This document shows, piece after piece, positions 23,103-33,653 of a stretch of 64,000 bases of DNA. This DNA is from Cryptomeria japonica (taxonomy: Eukaryota > Streptophyta > Pinopsida > Cupressales > Cupressaceae). Made by a program: the position numbers and the translations under genes. The notes under the pieces were generated by a model that searched no databases, was not told where the DNA came from, and saw only the letters and a list, made by a program, of their open reading frames with translations. The stretch is taken from positions 818,908,396-818,972,395 of the forward strand of contig NC_081414.1 in assembly GCF_030272615.1 (NCBI RefSeq), in the 5' to 3' direction. The number at the start of each line of letters is the position of its first letter. Positions within the stretch are counted from its first letter, which is position 1.

Positions 23103-25717
23103 AATTTATAATCATAGTTAAAAAGGGTGAAAATATTCCAATATATATATATATATATATTTTTAAAAAAGATTTACATGCAACAATTTTAAATTAATAA
23201 AACAAAGGAAAAGCATTAAGTTAATTGAGAAACATATATATATATATAATAAGTGTTTTTTAATCAACACTAACTAAAAATACAATTTAGAAATACTTTT
23301 TAAGAAATACAATATACATCTCTAGAGTACAAAGATTCATTGATTTTTTTCTCTAATAAAATATTTACATAAAACATCTTTTTTTTTTCTTTAAAATACT
23401 TAAGATCTTTCAGCATAAATAAACTCCTATTTTGCCACAAGTAAAATATAGATAAAATTTAAATGAAATCTATTCTTTTTCTCCATAATACAAAGAAGCT
23501 TTTGCATGTAACTCAAAACAACTTTTTTTTCTTCTAAAAATCAGAAGTAGATATAAAACAAGCTTTTCTTTTTACAACTCTAAGATATTTTGCAAATTGC
23601 ACTGGATGTTTCTTTGTATAGCCACAACAATAAAACTTCAAGTCTATTTTCAAGAATTACAACTTGCTTCTCTTTTCTATGAATGAGGCATACTTCTATA
23701 ACAAATTTAAACAAATATCTGCAACTGAATAAAGTATCTTCAACAATAATCTTCTGTATCTTTTCATGGCACCTATCCTCTTCTCTTGACTTTCCTACAT
23801 AATAGAAACACAAATATGACCACGGAGTGCTCACCTCCCAGCCTAGGCTAACTGGTAGCCACCCCCGAGCTCGGAGAACCAATTCCTAGACGGGTAACAA
23901 ACAGGCAAACACATAGAAAGCAAATGCATACAGATATTCCAGACACATTCCCAACTTGGCTTTCACAGCACCACACTTTGGTGATGAACATTTTCAAAGG
24001 GTGGTAGTGGACCAATTCCCTGAGGAGAACTGCAAGTATGAAATAAACAAGAAGCCACCTCATGGCACAATAATAATATCAAGAATCTCAACCCCTTATT
24101 CCTTATGCCCCCCAAAGGCATTCTAGCCTTATATCCCTCCTTATGACCCCCATTGCACAAACAAGCCATGCAGCAAGGGTCACAACAAAGATCCCTTGTG
24201 ATCGCTCTCAAAGAGAGTCTCTCACTCGAGGGTTGTCACTGCTACCACCCTCAAGATCCTCTTCTCTCCCAAGAGTAAGAGGTCTTGAGAAAACTCCCAA
24301 AACACATACAAATCATAATGCAAGAATACCAAGAAGATTTTTTTTACAAAAACATACAAGAACATAGATTTCTTTCACCAACATACATCCAGACATAAGC
24401 AAGAAGAAAACATTAAAATGAATAACTGAAACCAACCTTAATCTGCCTAAAGGTATTATGATATTTGATGAAGAGCTGCCCAATCCACGAATTTTTTTCC
24501 TTCTACCCTTATTCAATTTTTCTATTCCATAACATTATTTTTCTAATCAAAATTTCTCGTCTCCAAAAATGGAGAGTGGGTTATTACCCTCCAATTCTCA
24601 AAAATCTTGCTTAAGAAGCTCATTCTCAGAGTTCTCACAGGTTTCTAAAAACCAAAAAGGAAAGAAAGCAATAATGCAAAAAGACTCTCATTCCAAAAGG
24701 AAAAATCTTGATTAGATTTAACTTCTAATTTTCAATTTTCGCTCAACTCAAAAAAATCAAATTTTAAAGCGTTAAAAAGATCATTATAAAGTAGAAACTT
24801 GCCTAAAATTACCTCTAACCCCTAGGTATACCTTATGGGCTTTAGGAAACCCTATTAAACTACCCCTAGGTGTTCATTTAACCCATTTTAAACCCCTCTG
24901 AAGTTTATTTTCGGGTCAAACATAAGTTGACCACCCCAATTATTATATTCCCAAAGTATTTATGACAACACATTATTTTATTTAAGAAAAACTATAATTA
25001 AACACTTTCCCACCAAGAGACAAAATAAAACATTTAAACTTAAATCCACACATGTCAAGTGACACAAATAAAACATTTTTACAAAAATAAAACATGAAAT
25101 TGTCTCTTGTGGTTTTTACACAATAAATTTAAATAACACTTAACACTCATGCAACATATACTGTTACGAATAAAATACAACACAAACGGGGTGTTGTCTC
25201 TCCAAATAGACAAACCCTGGCTTACAAACATACATAAGTCTAGGTTTGATTCTCCGTAATTTTCCATGGTCACATGGTAAATTTCCTGCGCATCTCAATT
25301 TACACATTAGTACTTCCAAATATCCATATATGATATAATTCAATAATATAGCAATACACATCATTACTTGCATACAATTTTCATCTGCACATATCAAATA
25401 CAACTTTTACCAAGCAATTTCACATAAGCAATTTCATCTCAATTCACATAAACTAACCATACATCATAGTTCTATATTCAAGGTAAAGTCCTGCAAATTC
25501 AATAACGACATCTATCATTGAAATATCATTCTATCTAACAATCATGTAGTGTTCTATCTCATAAAGCATGTAAGTAAATCATCAAATCATAGCAATGTTA
25601 TCCAAATCCTGAAATCATATAAGTTCTAAGTCTCAAAATGCATCAAAATAAAGTATCCATAATAGTCTAAATATAAAATCCACTGAATGTCAGACTGAGT
25701 CGAGGTGAGGCCTCACA

Positions 25718-26669
25718 CTATCTATCCTTTCTGTGAAAGTAAACATTGTGACCACAATCAAATAAGACTTATACAAGTGACAAGAGACACTAAACTTGAG
25801 GACTGCAATGGATGTTGGTGTCGAGTCTTGATTTTCTTTTGATTTTATCTTTTTGGTGACATGTCTTTTAGCTTTTCTAGGATGTCTTTGACTAGAGATT
25901 CTATCTCCAGGATGTCTTTGACTAGAAAGGCGAGGATGGGGTATCGTCACCTATTTTTCTTTGCTATCTATGGATTGTCTCTTAGTAATGCTATGACTTG
26001 TCCAAGGATATGAGGACACTGTGAGTCTAGTGTGAAGTGGGGCATTCCTTGTTTGTAACTGTCTTATCTCCATGCAAATAGGTGCAATGACTTTCTGGGT
26101 CAAACATATGCCTCGATTGTCATAACCTATTTTGCCATAATAAAGCTCAATGATGATAACGCACAAGAAGCTCTTTCACTTTCATATCTCCTGTCTTTCA
26201 TCCCCCTTTCTTGATTGCCTTCCATCATCCTTCTCGAGTCCGCGTAGCCTGCTATCACATGACTGAGTATAATGACACACCAAAAACATTTGCATTTCAT
26301 GTAGTTGCACCTACATCACCACATAAAAGCATTTCATACATACATATAGATATCACAACTGCATCACATCCTACACATAACACCTGTTAGCACAATTTAC
26401 ATTTGCATTATCATATTCATCTGCATTACATACATTCACATTTGCATTGGCATAACATATAAAACATAAAAGAACAAATATTACATTGCATCATGTACAT
26501 ATTTGCATCCATATCATAAGCATCACATAAGAACATCTCATCACATAGGTACGCATGCATATAGCTGCCGCAAAGATGAATCATCTCATATATATATAAT
26601 TATACAGTGTCATGATACAATGATGTTAAAATCATATGGCTACAAAAGCACCCGCAGGTGTCTACATCA
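25718..26669. other. D region downstream of the antisense gene
   Basis: No coding signal. Includes a direct duplication of AGGATGTCTTTGACTAGA (near 25880 and 25913). From about 26280 it is rich in CAT-type trinucleotides and reads, on the minus strand, as an AT-rich 3' untranslated region of the antisense gene, with repeated ATGCAAATG-like words. Confidence 0.45.
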
Positions 26670-28687
26670 TCATACAAAAATGGTACAATACTGATACATA
26701 GGGAGCCCTATATGGCTATGATGAACTCCCTCCCTCGGAGCCGCCTGGCCTCGACAGAATCTGAGCCCCTGAAGGACCCGCCCAGGATCATCCCTCCTGT
26801 CTCCTCTATCTGGTTGTGGTGGAGGACCCATAACCCCACCACTCGATGCTTGTCTCCTCCGGCTCCCTCCTGTAGCTGTCGCTGTACGCGACGGTCTATG
26901 GAAGCTCCTCGCCTGCTGATCCGTTGGCACTGCACCATAATAGAGATCCCGCCAGTAGGCAATATTCGCCCCTGCCCGCAGGACATAAGCATATCCTACC
27001 CCTGTGTCCTCCGCTGCCTGTCTCCCCACCCTCAGCGCTGTCTCAACCTCTGTATAACGCTGAATAGCCTGATCTCGCTCCCGCTCAGTATCTCTGAGCC
27101 TCCTCTTGAGCCAATCCCTCTCCCTCTCCAACTCCTGGATCTCATCTGCCTGTCCCTGGCAGATCTCCCTCAGCTCTATCAGCTCATCCTCCTCTGCGTC
27201 AGCCCCCTCCACCTCTGCCTATGGCTCCCCCTGTACGGGTGCCTACCCCTCTGCCTGTACCTGTACTGGTAACTGTCCCTGTATCTGTCCCTGTCCCTGT
27301 ACCTGTACCTATCTGGGACCCTGTGTTGCTGGCACCTGTAGCGACAATCCACCACGACCCCTCACCACCCGAGCCTGTCTCTCCTCTCCACCCTCCCTCC
27401 GTGGTGCAACCCTTTGCTCTCCAACTGCTCCCCTCCTCCTCCGTTGGCCTCTGCCCCCATCACCTCCACCATCATCATCATCCCCACCCCCATCTCCATC
27501 CAATGGCTCTCCCAGATCCGTCAAACATGGGAATGGATGCTCTGCCCAGTATGTTGTGTACTCGGCATCCATGCCGGCATCCTCAGTCTCTGGCCACATG
27601 TCCCAGGGTAGGGGCATCATCTCTACCAGCTGCGTAACTGCTTGATCATATGACAACAAGGGCCCAAACTGTGCCTGATCTCTCACAGTCCGTGCATACA
27701 TGCTTGAGCCCCGTGGCATCCTCTGGATCCTGTCAAGCTGCCGGCCAACCCTTTCCACTAGCTGCCTCTCCAGCACATAGGGCATCCGCCCAATCAGATA
27801 CCTGCTCCAGAAGGTGTAAGGAAGCTCAACTACATCATCCTCTCGCTGCTCGCATCCCAGATATGGCCTCCATATGACCACATCAATATCATCTATCACT
27901 CGTCGCCAGTGCTCCAACCTGCCAATCCGTGGCTGTAACATGATCATATCATACAAGTGCACAAAGCTACGTCCATGTCCCCTACCTCTGAAGTGTATCG
28001 GCCTCGTCACTGGTAGATGCTCATAAGCCCATACCTGCAACAATGTCACCCCACAGCCCAATCCCACTGATCCATGATATACGAACTGATGCAGCTCATA
28101 GTAGAGGTGTGCCAGCACACACGGCCCCCAAGCATATCTGGTGTGCTGTGTCACCAATGTCTCCAGTGCTCCTCCCCAACCCACAGCCAACCCTCATGTC
28201 GCCCTATCCGGACACAGGAACTCACTGATCGCTCCTCCTACCACTGCTGGCAGCGCTAGCCCTGTGGCTGTCATAGTGTCCCACGCCACATGTCCTGCCC
28301 TCATCTCCAGTCCCAGATCTTGGAACACTCGTCTAAGGGCATCCCTGTCTCCATCTCGATCATATGGGATCAGCTCCCCATCGATCGATATCCGTAGTAT
28401 CCTGTAAACATCCTCCAGGGTGACTGTCATCTCACCCATTGGCAAATGAAATGTACATGTCTCAGAGTGCCATCTCTCCGCCAGCACAGTCAACAGTCCC
28501 ATGTTCGCCCGAAACTCAGGCACATATAGAACATGTCTCAATCCCATCTCCTCAATAGCCACTCGGTCCTCAAAGGTCAGCTCAGGTCGCAACCTCTGTG
28601 TCAACAGGAATCTCTCCCGTGACTCCAACATCGGCAAATACTCCTATAGTCAAGCAAATCAATCATGTCAGTCATAGTGGCATTCAC

Positions 28688-28950
28688 TGTTCATCACAAA
28701 ATGCTACTTTTTATCTAAATGCATATGGCTATCTACCCTAGTGACACTCACTGTTCATCACAAAGTGTTGCTTCTATCCTAGTGGTACTCCCTGTTCATC
28801 ACAAAGTACTACGTGTGTGGCACTCCCTGTTCATCACAAAGTGTTACTCACATTTGCACTCACTGTTCATCACAAAGTGTTGCTCATATTCTAGTACTCC
28901 CTATTCATCACAAAGTACTCTATCTTGATATTCACTGTTCATCACAAAGT
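28688..28950. repeat. Minisatellite in the antisense intron (TGTTCATCACAAAG)
   Basis: Seven copies of CACTG/CTCC-TGTTCATCACAAAGT begin at 28688, 28752, 28793, 28828, 28864, 28902 and 28936, mostly 34-41 bases apart. A weaker eighth lies near 29026. Confidence 0.8.
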
Positions 28951-29084
28951 GCCTTGATCTATCCTAGTCTTCCCTAGAGGACCTGCTTGAGTGTATCCTC
29001 TCAGCAGCTTATCCAATCGACAGCGTATGTTCATCACAGAACTGCCGATTTGACCTGGAAGACGCAATTTCATACTTTTAAAAA

Positions 29085-29340
29085 CACAAACACGCCTACC
29101 TGACATAAACACGCTTAAAGACTACATAGACACGCTTGAAAAAAATAGACACGCCTAACAAACATAGACATTCCTATGCTCTGCACAGACATGCCTTCTT
29201 GGCACAGACGTGACTGACCATCACAAACGCGGCCGCATTTGACACAGACGCGGTTTCAAATGCAGACGCGCCTGGCACCAACACAGACCCGCCTCGCGAT
29301 CACAGACGCGCCTGGCATCAACGTAGACGCGCCTGGACTT
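29085..29340 (-). repeat. Motif cluster 3: inverted copies of the leader motif
   Basis: About thirteen copies of ACACAGACGCG-like sequence, the reverse complement of the motif in the gag leader. The cluster sits in the intron of the antisense gene, so on that transcript it reads in the same sense as in the gag leader. Confidence 0.75.
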
Positions 29341-29848
29341 TTTTGGACATTTTTTGGACCCTACTTTAAGCACATTTATTTCCCTACCTAGCATGCATTA
29401 ATGAAAAAATTAAATGTGTCAAAGTACGAGGTGGTTTGGTGGTACTTACCGGCTCTCCTGCCTCTGCTGGCCTCTGAAATCGGCAAACGCGGTCGAATCT
29501 ATGAATGAAGGCCATCGCTGCTGACTGCAACTGTTCTTTTTTTCGCTCTGCAATCTTCTTTCGTGGATGTGTAGATGACAATGAGGATGTATTTTCCCCC
29601 CATGGTCTATCTTATAGCCTACCCTAGCCCTCGCCCTCGTTTCTCGAGTCAGTCTTCTTTATCCTGTGACTTTGTCACTTTATCCGGTCAGTCCATTCTA
29701 TCTCGTCTTTCTTATTGAGAGATTATTTGCAATCTTTTTAGACATTTTCATCCAATCTCTCGAGGGGGCATATCATTCCCATCTTGGGGCAACTCTGTAT
29801 CAGTTCATATTATCTTCTTTGAAACAACGCGACAAGCCGCATCGTCTC

Positions 29849-29862
29849 AAAGAGGGGCAAAA
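29849..29862 (+). other. Polypurine tract of element D
   Basis: AAAGAGGGGCAAAA directly precedes the 3' LTR. The same tract, preceded by CTTTGAAACAACGC, occurs at three LTR junctions of element E. Confidence 0.85.
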
Positions 29863-30630
29863 TGTAGACACCTAAAATTGTCATGTCTAATTAAATAAAT
29901 ATTTTATTTGTTTAATTATCTAAGCTTAATTCTTCTATTAATTAAACAAATCTTTATTTATTTAATTAATTCATTTATCCTCTTCTAGCCTTATTTCTCA
30001 TTTAAATAAATACATTTATTTATTTAAATTATCCTTTTCCTAAATTAAATAAATATTTTATTTATTTAATTGATCCCACTTCTTCTATTAATTAAATAAA
30101 TATTTAGTTATTTAATTAATTCATTAATCTTTTCTACCCATGACACATGTCATTCATCTCTTAATTCATACACTACCTACCCCTTTCATTATTTTATTAT
30201 TTCTTTTACCTACCCTCTAATTATAGCCAATCTCCTTTTACACCTCTCAATCCTATCCCTCCATTTCATATAGTGTCTTCTATATAAGGAGATGCTTCCT
30301 TCATTATCAAACCCTAATGGTTCTATGCATTCTAATAATCTTTTATGCACTTGACTACACTACGATCCTACTAGCAACCACATTCCGTTCTTTGTTGAGC
30401 TCTTGTGCACATAAAATCTGAGAGCAAATATATCAAGCAAGATCAATGGAGATTCAAACCCTATTGGACATGTGATGGTATAATCTTTGTGATTTCGTTT
30501 GATTTGCATTATCTTAGGTAATCTTCATATGTTATGGTGGATCTTTGTTGTTGTTAGGCTAGGGTTTTGTGGTTGAATTCATTTAGCCTTTCAATATTGT
30601 TATTGTTGTCATCCATTTTCACCATATACA
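29863..30630 (+). repeat. 3' LTR of element D
   Basis: 768 bp, near-identical to 10624-11406, with the same TATA box (30281-30287) and five AT palindromes. The flank GATAC pairs with GATAT on the left. Confidence 0.9.
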
Positions 30631-30635
30631 GATAC

Positions 30636-31140
30636 TATCAGACTGCATGAATGGATGGAGCATGAAACCAATTGCCACAACCAACACCAAATATCTCATA
30701 TCAAGATAAACACATCCTCATAATGAAAATGCATATTTTTAGAGCAATAAACATGTCTATAATACATCAACAACAACTAGGATCTATCATCTACATCATA
30801 CATACCTGTCTTCCACTATTCTGCATCACATACAGACCAATTCAGATCACCAAATTTGACATCAATGACAACTAAGACATGTATTTCTAACAAAGTATTT
30901 AAAATTTCAAGCATTCAAGATGATATCTATGATCAAATATATGTGAAGACATGCATGAATCCTACATAGAAACATAAACTTTTTTATGAAGACTTCAAGG
31001 CAAAGGAGATTCATAAAGGAAGCTCTAGCATTTCAATTCAACATATCATTTATAGATATATCCTTTGTTCTACAAGGGTAAGATATCTTTTCTATTTATT
31101 CATTATTATAAGGTTAATTCCAAACATAGGCAAACCTGAT
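30636..31140. other. Spacer, nothing recognised
   Basis: AT-rich, continuation of the sequence into which D inserted. No supported feature. Confidence 0.4.
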
Positions 31141-31917
31141 GTAGGAGCATCTAGTGGTGTAAGGGAAATCTTGCATCACCCCCAAAAATTGTATTTTTCT
31201 TTTATTTTATTGTTTTGGAGTCCATGATGACACATAAAAGTGTAGGATAGAAGCTTGAAACGACCAAAAATATTCACCCGCTATTTCTAGTAAGTCGACC
31301 TATTTAGGTTTGCATGGACACAAAAATTTACCCCAAGGAGTGAAATTCAAAAATAAAATGATTAGTGAAAGAATCATCTCAATATCTTGCATTGTTTGAA
31401 AGATTTTAAGTTTTTATCTTGATAAATTTCTCCAATGAAGTTTCAAACTCAAATTTGAAGACCTTAGAAGCCTCAAAAATGGTTGAAATCCAGACAAATA
31501 GATCTCTAGATTATTTGGCATTGTAGATCTATTCATGAGATATTTTATGATGTGTTGTAATAAAGAATTGAATGCCCAAGTCAAAATTATGGCTCCCAGA
31601 AGTTGTGCCACCAAAACTCAAGTTTCAATGAAATTCCACTTGGGTAGGAAAAATGAACAAATGGACCACAAGGCATCAAAAAGAAAAAAAAGGAACACTT
31701 TGCAAAACATTCTAAGGGGGGTTATTGGTTCTATATAAAGGGGTGAATGAGGGTTACAAAAGACAGATCTCATAGTGTAGATTGTAGCTCTACCTTTCAT
31801 ATTTATGTAATAAGAAAGGTCATTTGGCTAAAGTGTGTTATTGTTTTGAATGTTGTAATTCATTTCCTTAAGATAATATAAGGCATGTGTTTCTTTTCAT
31901 TTTCTTGTTATTTATCT
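31141..31917 (+). repeat. Older LTR-like sequence split by later insertions
   Basis: A TGTAGGAGCATC-like start near 31142, a TATA box TATATAA at 31732-31738 followed by AGGGG, and T-rich transcribed-region style sequence up to the solo LTR. It resumes at 32705-32770 and perhaps after 39353. No matching partner LTR is in the window, so the identity is inferred from promoter layout only. Confidence 0.4.
31732..31738 (+). promoter_or_regulatory. TATA box in older LTR-like sequence
   Basis: TATATAAAGGGG context, as in plant LTR promoters. Confidence 0.4.
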
Positions 31918-32704
31918 TGTTGGCAAATGCACACTCCAATGAGAAATTGTAGGTGATTAAAGGTTTTTTCATTGATGGCAACCTTGCAATCATATGATAC
32001 CGGCAAGACAATTATACCGACACTGACAACGACAAACTCTACACCGGCACACAGAACACCGACAGTGAAAGGAAGGATACTGACACCCAGGCCGACAAGA
32101 ATTTTGTTGATAATATATTTTATAATTAATTGTAAAATCATTGTAAGCCGACATGGAGAGTTGTAATATGACTCATATATGTATGAGATCATTGTAGAAC
32201 ATTTTATAACAAGGAGATAGGAAAAATAATGCAGACCTAATATGTGAATTTTAGGTTAAGGGTTTATGTATGCAACAGAGCTAAAACCGGTACTGGATCT
32301 CGCATAGCAGATGTTATTTTGAAGCAGCACAAGACTTTGGATTATTATAATCCATTTTTGTAAGTCAGTGTGACTTCCTTTTGTATTTGAGCAGTGAAAT
32401 CTAGGCACTTGGCCTTCTTGCATGTGCAGGCCCCTATTGTAGCACTAATATTCCCTTATTGGTCAGTAAGTGAATATTGTGGGTCACAAATCCCATCGAG
32501 GTTTTTCCCACACTGGGTTTCCTCGTTAAACTACTGTGTTATGGTGTGCTCTTCATGTGGTTATTGTTTTTCTTGTTTACTGCATTAATTTTGATTTACC
32601 GATACACTGTATTGACATGCTTTACATATTTTAATTCAAGTAAATTAATAAACCGGTTAGATACTGATTCACCCCCCCTCTCAGTATCTTTGGAAATCCT
32701 AACA
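31918..32704 (+). mobile_element. Solo LTR of the copia-like group
   Basis: 787 bp, starts TGTTGGCAAATGCACACTCC and ends AATCCTAACA. A perfect 5-bp target duplication TATCT lies at 31913-31917 and 32705-32709. It resembles the LTRs of C throughout. With no internal sequence left, it records an LTR-LTR recombination. Confidence 0.92.
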
Positions 32705-32770
32705 TATCTATTGTTGTTGTGTTTTTGGGTTTGTAAGGGGAGTACCCTTCATCAAAACCCTTATCAACCC

Positions 32771-33570
32771 TGTTGGCATATGCACACTCCAATGACACAT
32801 TGTATGTGATTGAAGTTTTTGTCATTGATGGCAACCTTGCAATCCTATGACATCGACAAAGACATTATACCGGCATCAGCAGATCACACTCAACACCAGC
32901 ACTCAGGACAAGGACACCGACACCGACACCGGCACAAAATAAAAGAAGTATACCGGCACAAAGGCCGATAAGATTTTTGTTATATAATATTTTGTTTATT
33001 ATTGTAAGCTGACTTGGCAAATTGTAAAATGAATCTTATATATAAAGGAGATCATTGTAGACATTTGTAGAAGTGATGTAGAAGTAAGAAGGAAAATATT
33101 AGGCAGACCTAATGTGCGAAATATGGGTCAAAGGGTATATGTAAAGAACAGAGCAAGAATCGGTACTGAATCTAGCATTGAAGATGCTATTGTAAAGCAG
33201 TACAAGTTATTGGATTTGTATAATCCTTATTTGTAAGTCAGTGTGACTTCCCATTGAGCAGTGAGCTCTAGGCAGTTGGCCTTCCTGCATGTGTAGGCCC
33301 CTATTGTAAGTAATATTCTCTTATTGGCCAGTGAGTGAATATTGTGGGTCACAAATCCCACCGAGGTTTTTCCTACACTGAGTTTCCTCGTTAAAATCCT
33401 GTGTTATGGTGTACTTTTCATGTGGATGTTCTTGATTCTGTTTATTGCATTATTTCTTTCATACTGGTACACTGTTATATTATGTTCTGCATGTTTTAAG
33501 TTAAGAAATTCTAATTACTAGTTAGATATTGATTCACCCCCCCCTCTCAGTATCTGTGGAACCCCTAACA
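32771..33570 (+). repeat. 5' LTR of element C
   Basis: 800 bp, TGTTGGCATATG...CCCCTAACA, with a TATA box at 33037-33046 (TATATATAAA). It differs from the 3' LTR mainly by about 30 extra bases in an ACACCGACACCGGCAC-type repeat near 32905-32960. Confidence 0.9.
33037..33046 (+). promoter_or_regulatory. TATA box, 5' LTR of C
   Basis: TATATATAAA followed by GGAGATCATTG. The 3' LTR has TATATATAGAGG at the same place. Confidence 0.55.
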
Positions 33571-33572
33571 AT

Positions 33573-33584
33573 TGGTATCAAAGC
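33573..33584 (+). other. Primer binding site of element C
   Basis: TGGTATCAAAGC, two bases after the LTR; one mismatch to the standard initiator-Met site TGGTATCAGAGC that element B has intact. Confidence 0.85.
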
Positions 33585-33653
33585 TTGGTCCTCTATTTTC
33601 AGAAGCCTAACAACTTGAGGAAGATCTTGACACCAGTAAAGATAGAAAATCTG

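Larger units (their letters stand above)
21955..25717 (+). mobile_element. Element F: 3.76-kb solo LTR nested in D
   Basis: Starts TGTCATGCCCAAAATTTAGG and ends GAGGCCTCACA. The flanking five bases are CTATC at 21950-21954 and CTATC at 25718-25722, a perfect target duplication. There is no second copy of the start, no primer site and no gag or pol, so this is best read as a solo LTR left by LTR-LTR recombination, from a long-LTR family distinct from D. A non-autonomous complete element is less likely. It contains TA microsatellites and the palindrome array at 22793-22994. Confidence 0.75.
26670..29515 (-). pseudogene. Antisense plant mobile domain (PMD) gene of element D, two exons, broken
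   Basis: Exon 1 runs 29515-29450 (ATG; 22 codons, M-A-F-I-H-R-F) and ends at donor CCG|GTAAGT; the intron 29449-28644 ends at acceptor CTATAG|GAG; exon 2 starts at 28643 in the same phase. Exon 2 shows PMD features: a TCTFHLPMGEMTVTLEDVYRIL block (~28460-28400), then RYAWGPCVLAHLYYELHQF and GVTLLQVWAYEHLPVTRP. After that come acidic/Gly-rich and Arg-rich stretches, a Gln/Val repeat tract, and a coiled coil (~27190-27060) before the stop at 26670. Frame stops: TGA 28194-28196, TAG 27309-27311, 27243-27245 and 27219-27221. PMD (PF10536) occurs in MAIN/MAIL silencing genes and in some gypsy and MuDR elements. The role here is unknown; countering or tuning silencing is a guess. Confidence 0.8.
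10624..30630 (+). mobile_element. Element D: 20-kb Ty3/gypsy Tat-type LTR retrotransposon with antisense PMD gene
   Basis: Two LTRs (10624-11406 and 29863-30630) enclose a tRNA-type primer site, a 2.27-kb leader, gag, a pol with protease, G-patch, RT, two RNase H domains and integrase, a non-coding 3' region, an antisense gene, and a polypurine tract. The flanks are GATAT on the left and GATAC on the right, a 5-bp target duplication with one mismatch. The LTRs are almost identical apart from a 15-bp indel. The second, archaeal-type RNase H after the first is the hallmark of the Tat lineage. Length is 20.0 kb, of which 3.76 kb is a nested solo LTR (21955-25717). All genes carry stop codons, so this copy is inactive, though others of its family need not be. 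Confidence 0.9.

Noticed and set aside
22681-23197. Open frames of 144, 168 and 119 codons over the palindrome array
   Set aside because: Open on both strands because of the repeat; repeated HTVG-type peptides simply reflect the palindromes.
26658-27645. Plus-strand open frames (204, 179 and 138 codons) rich in Pro, Ser and Cys
   Set aside because: They are the complement of the antisense PMD gene; composition follows its Arg/Gly and Gln codons and no domain is seen.
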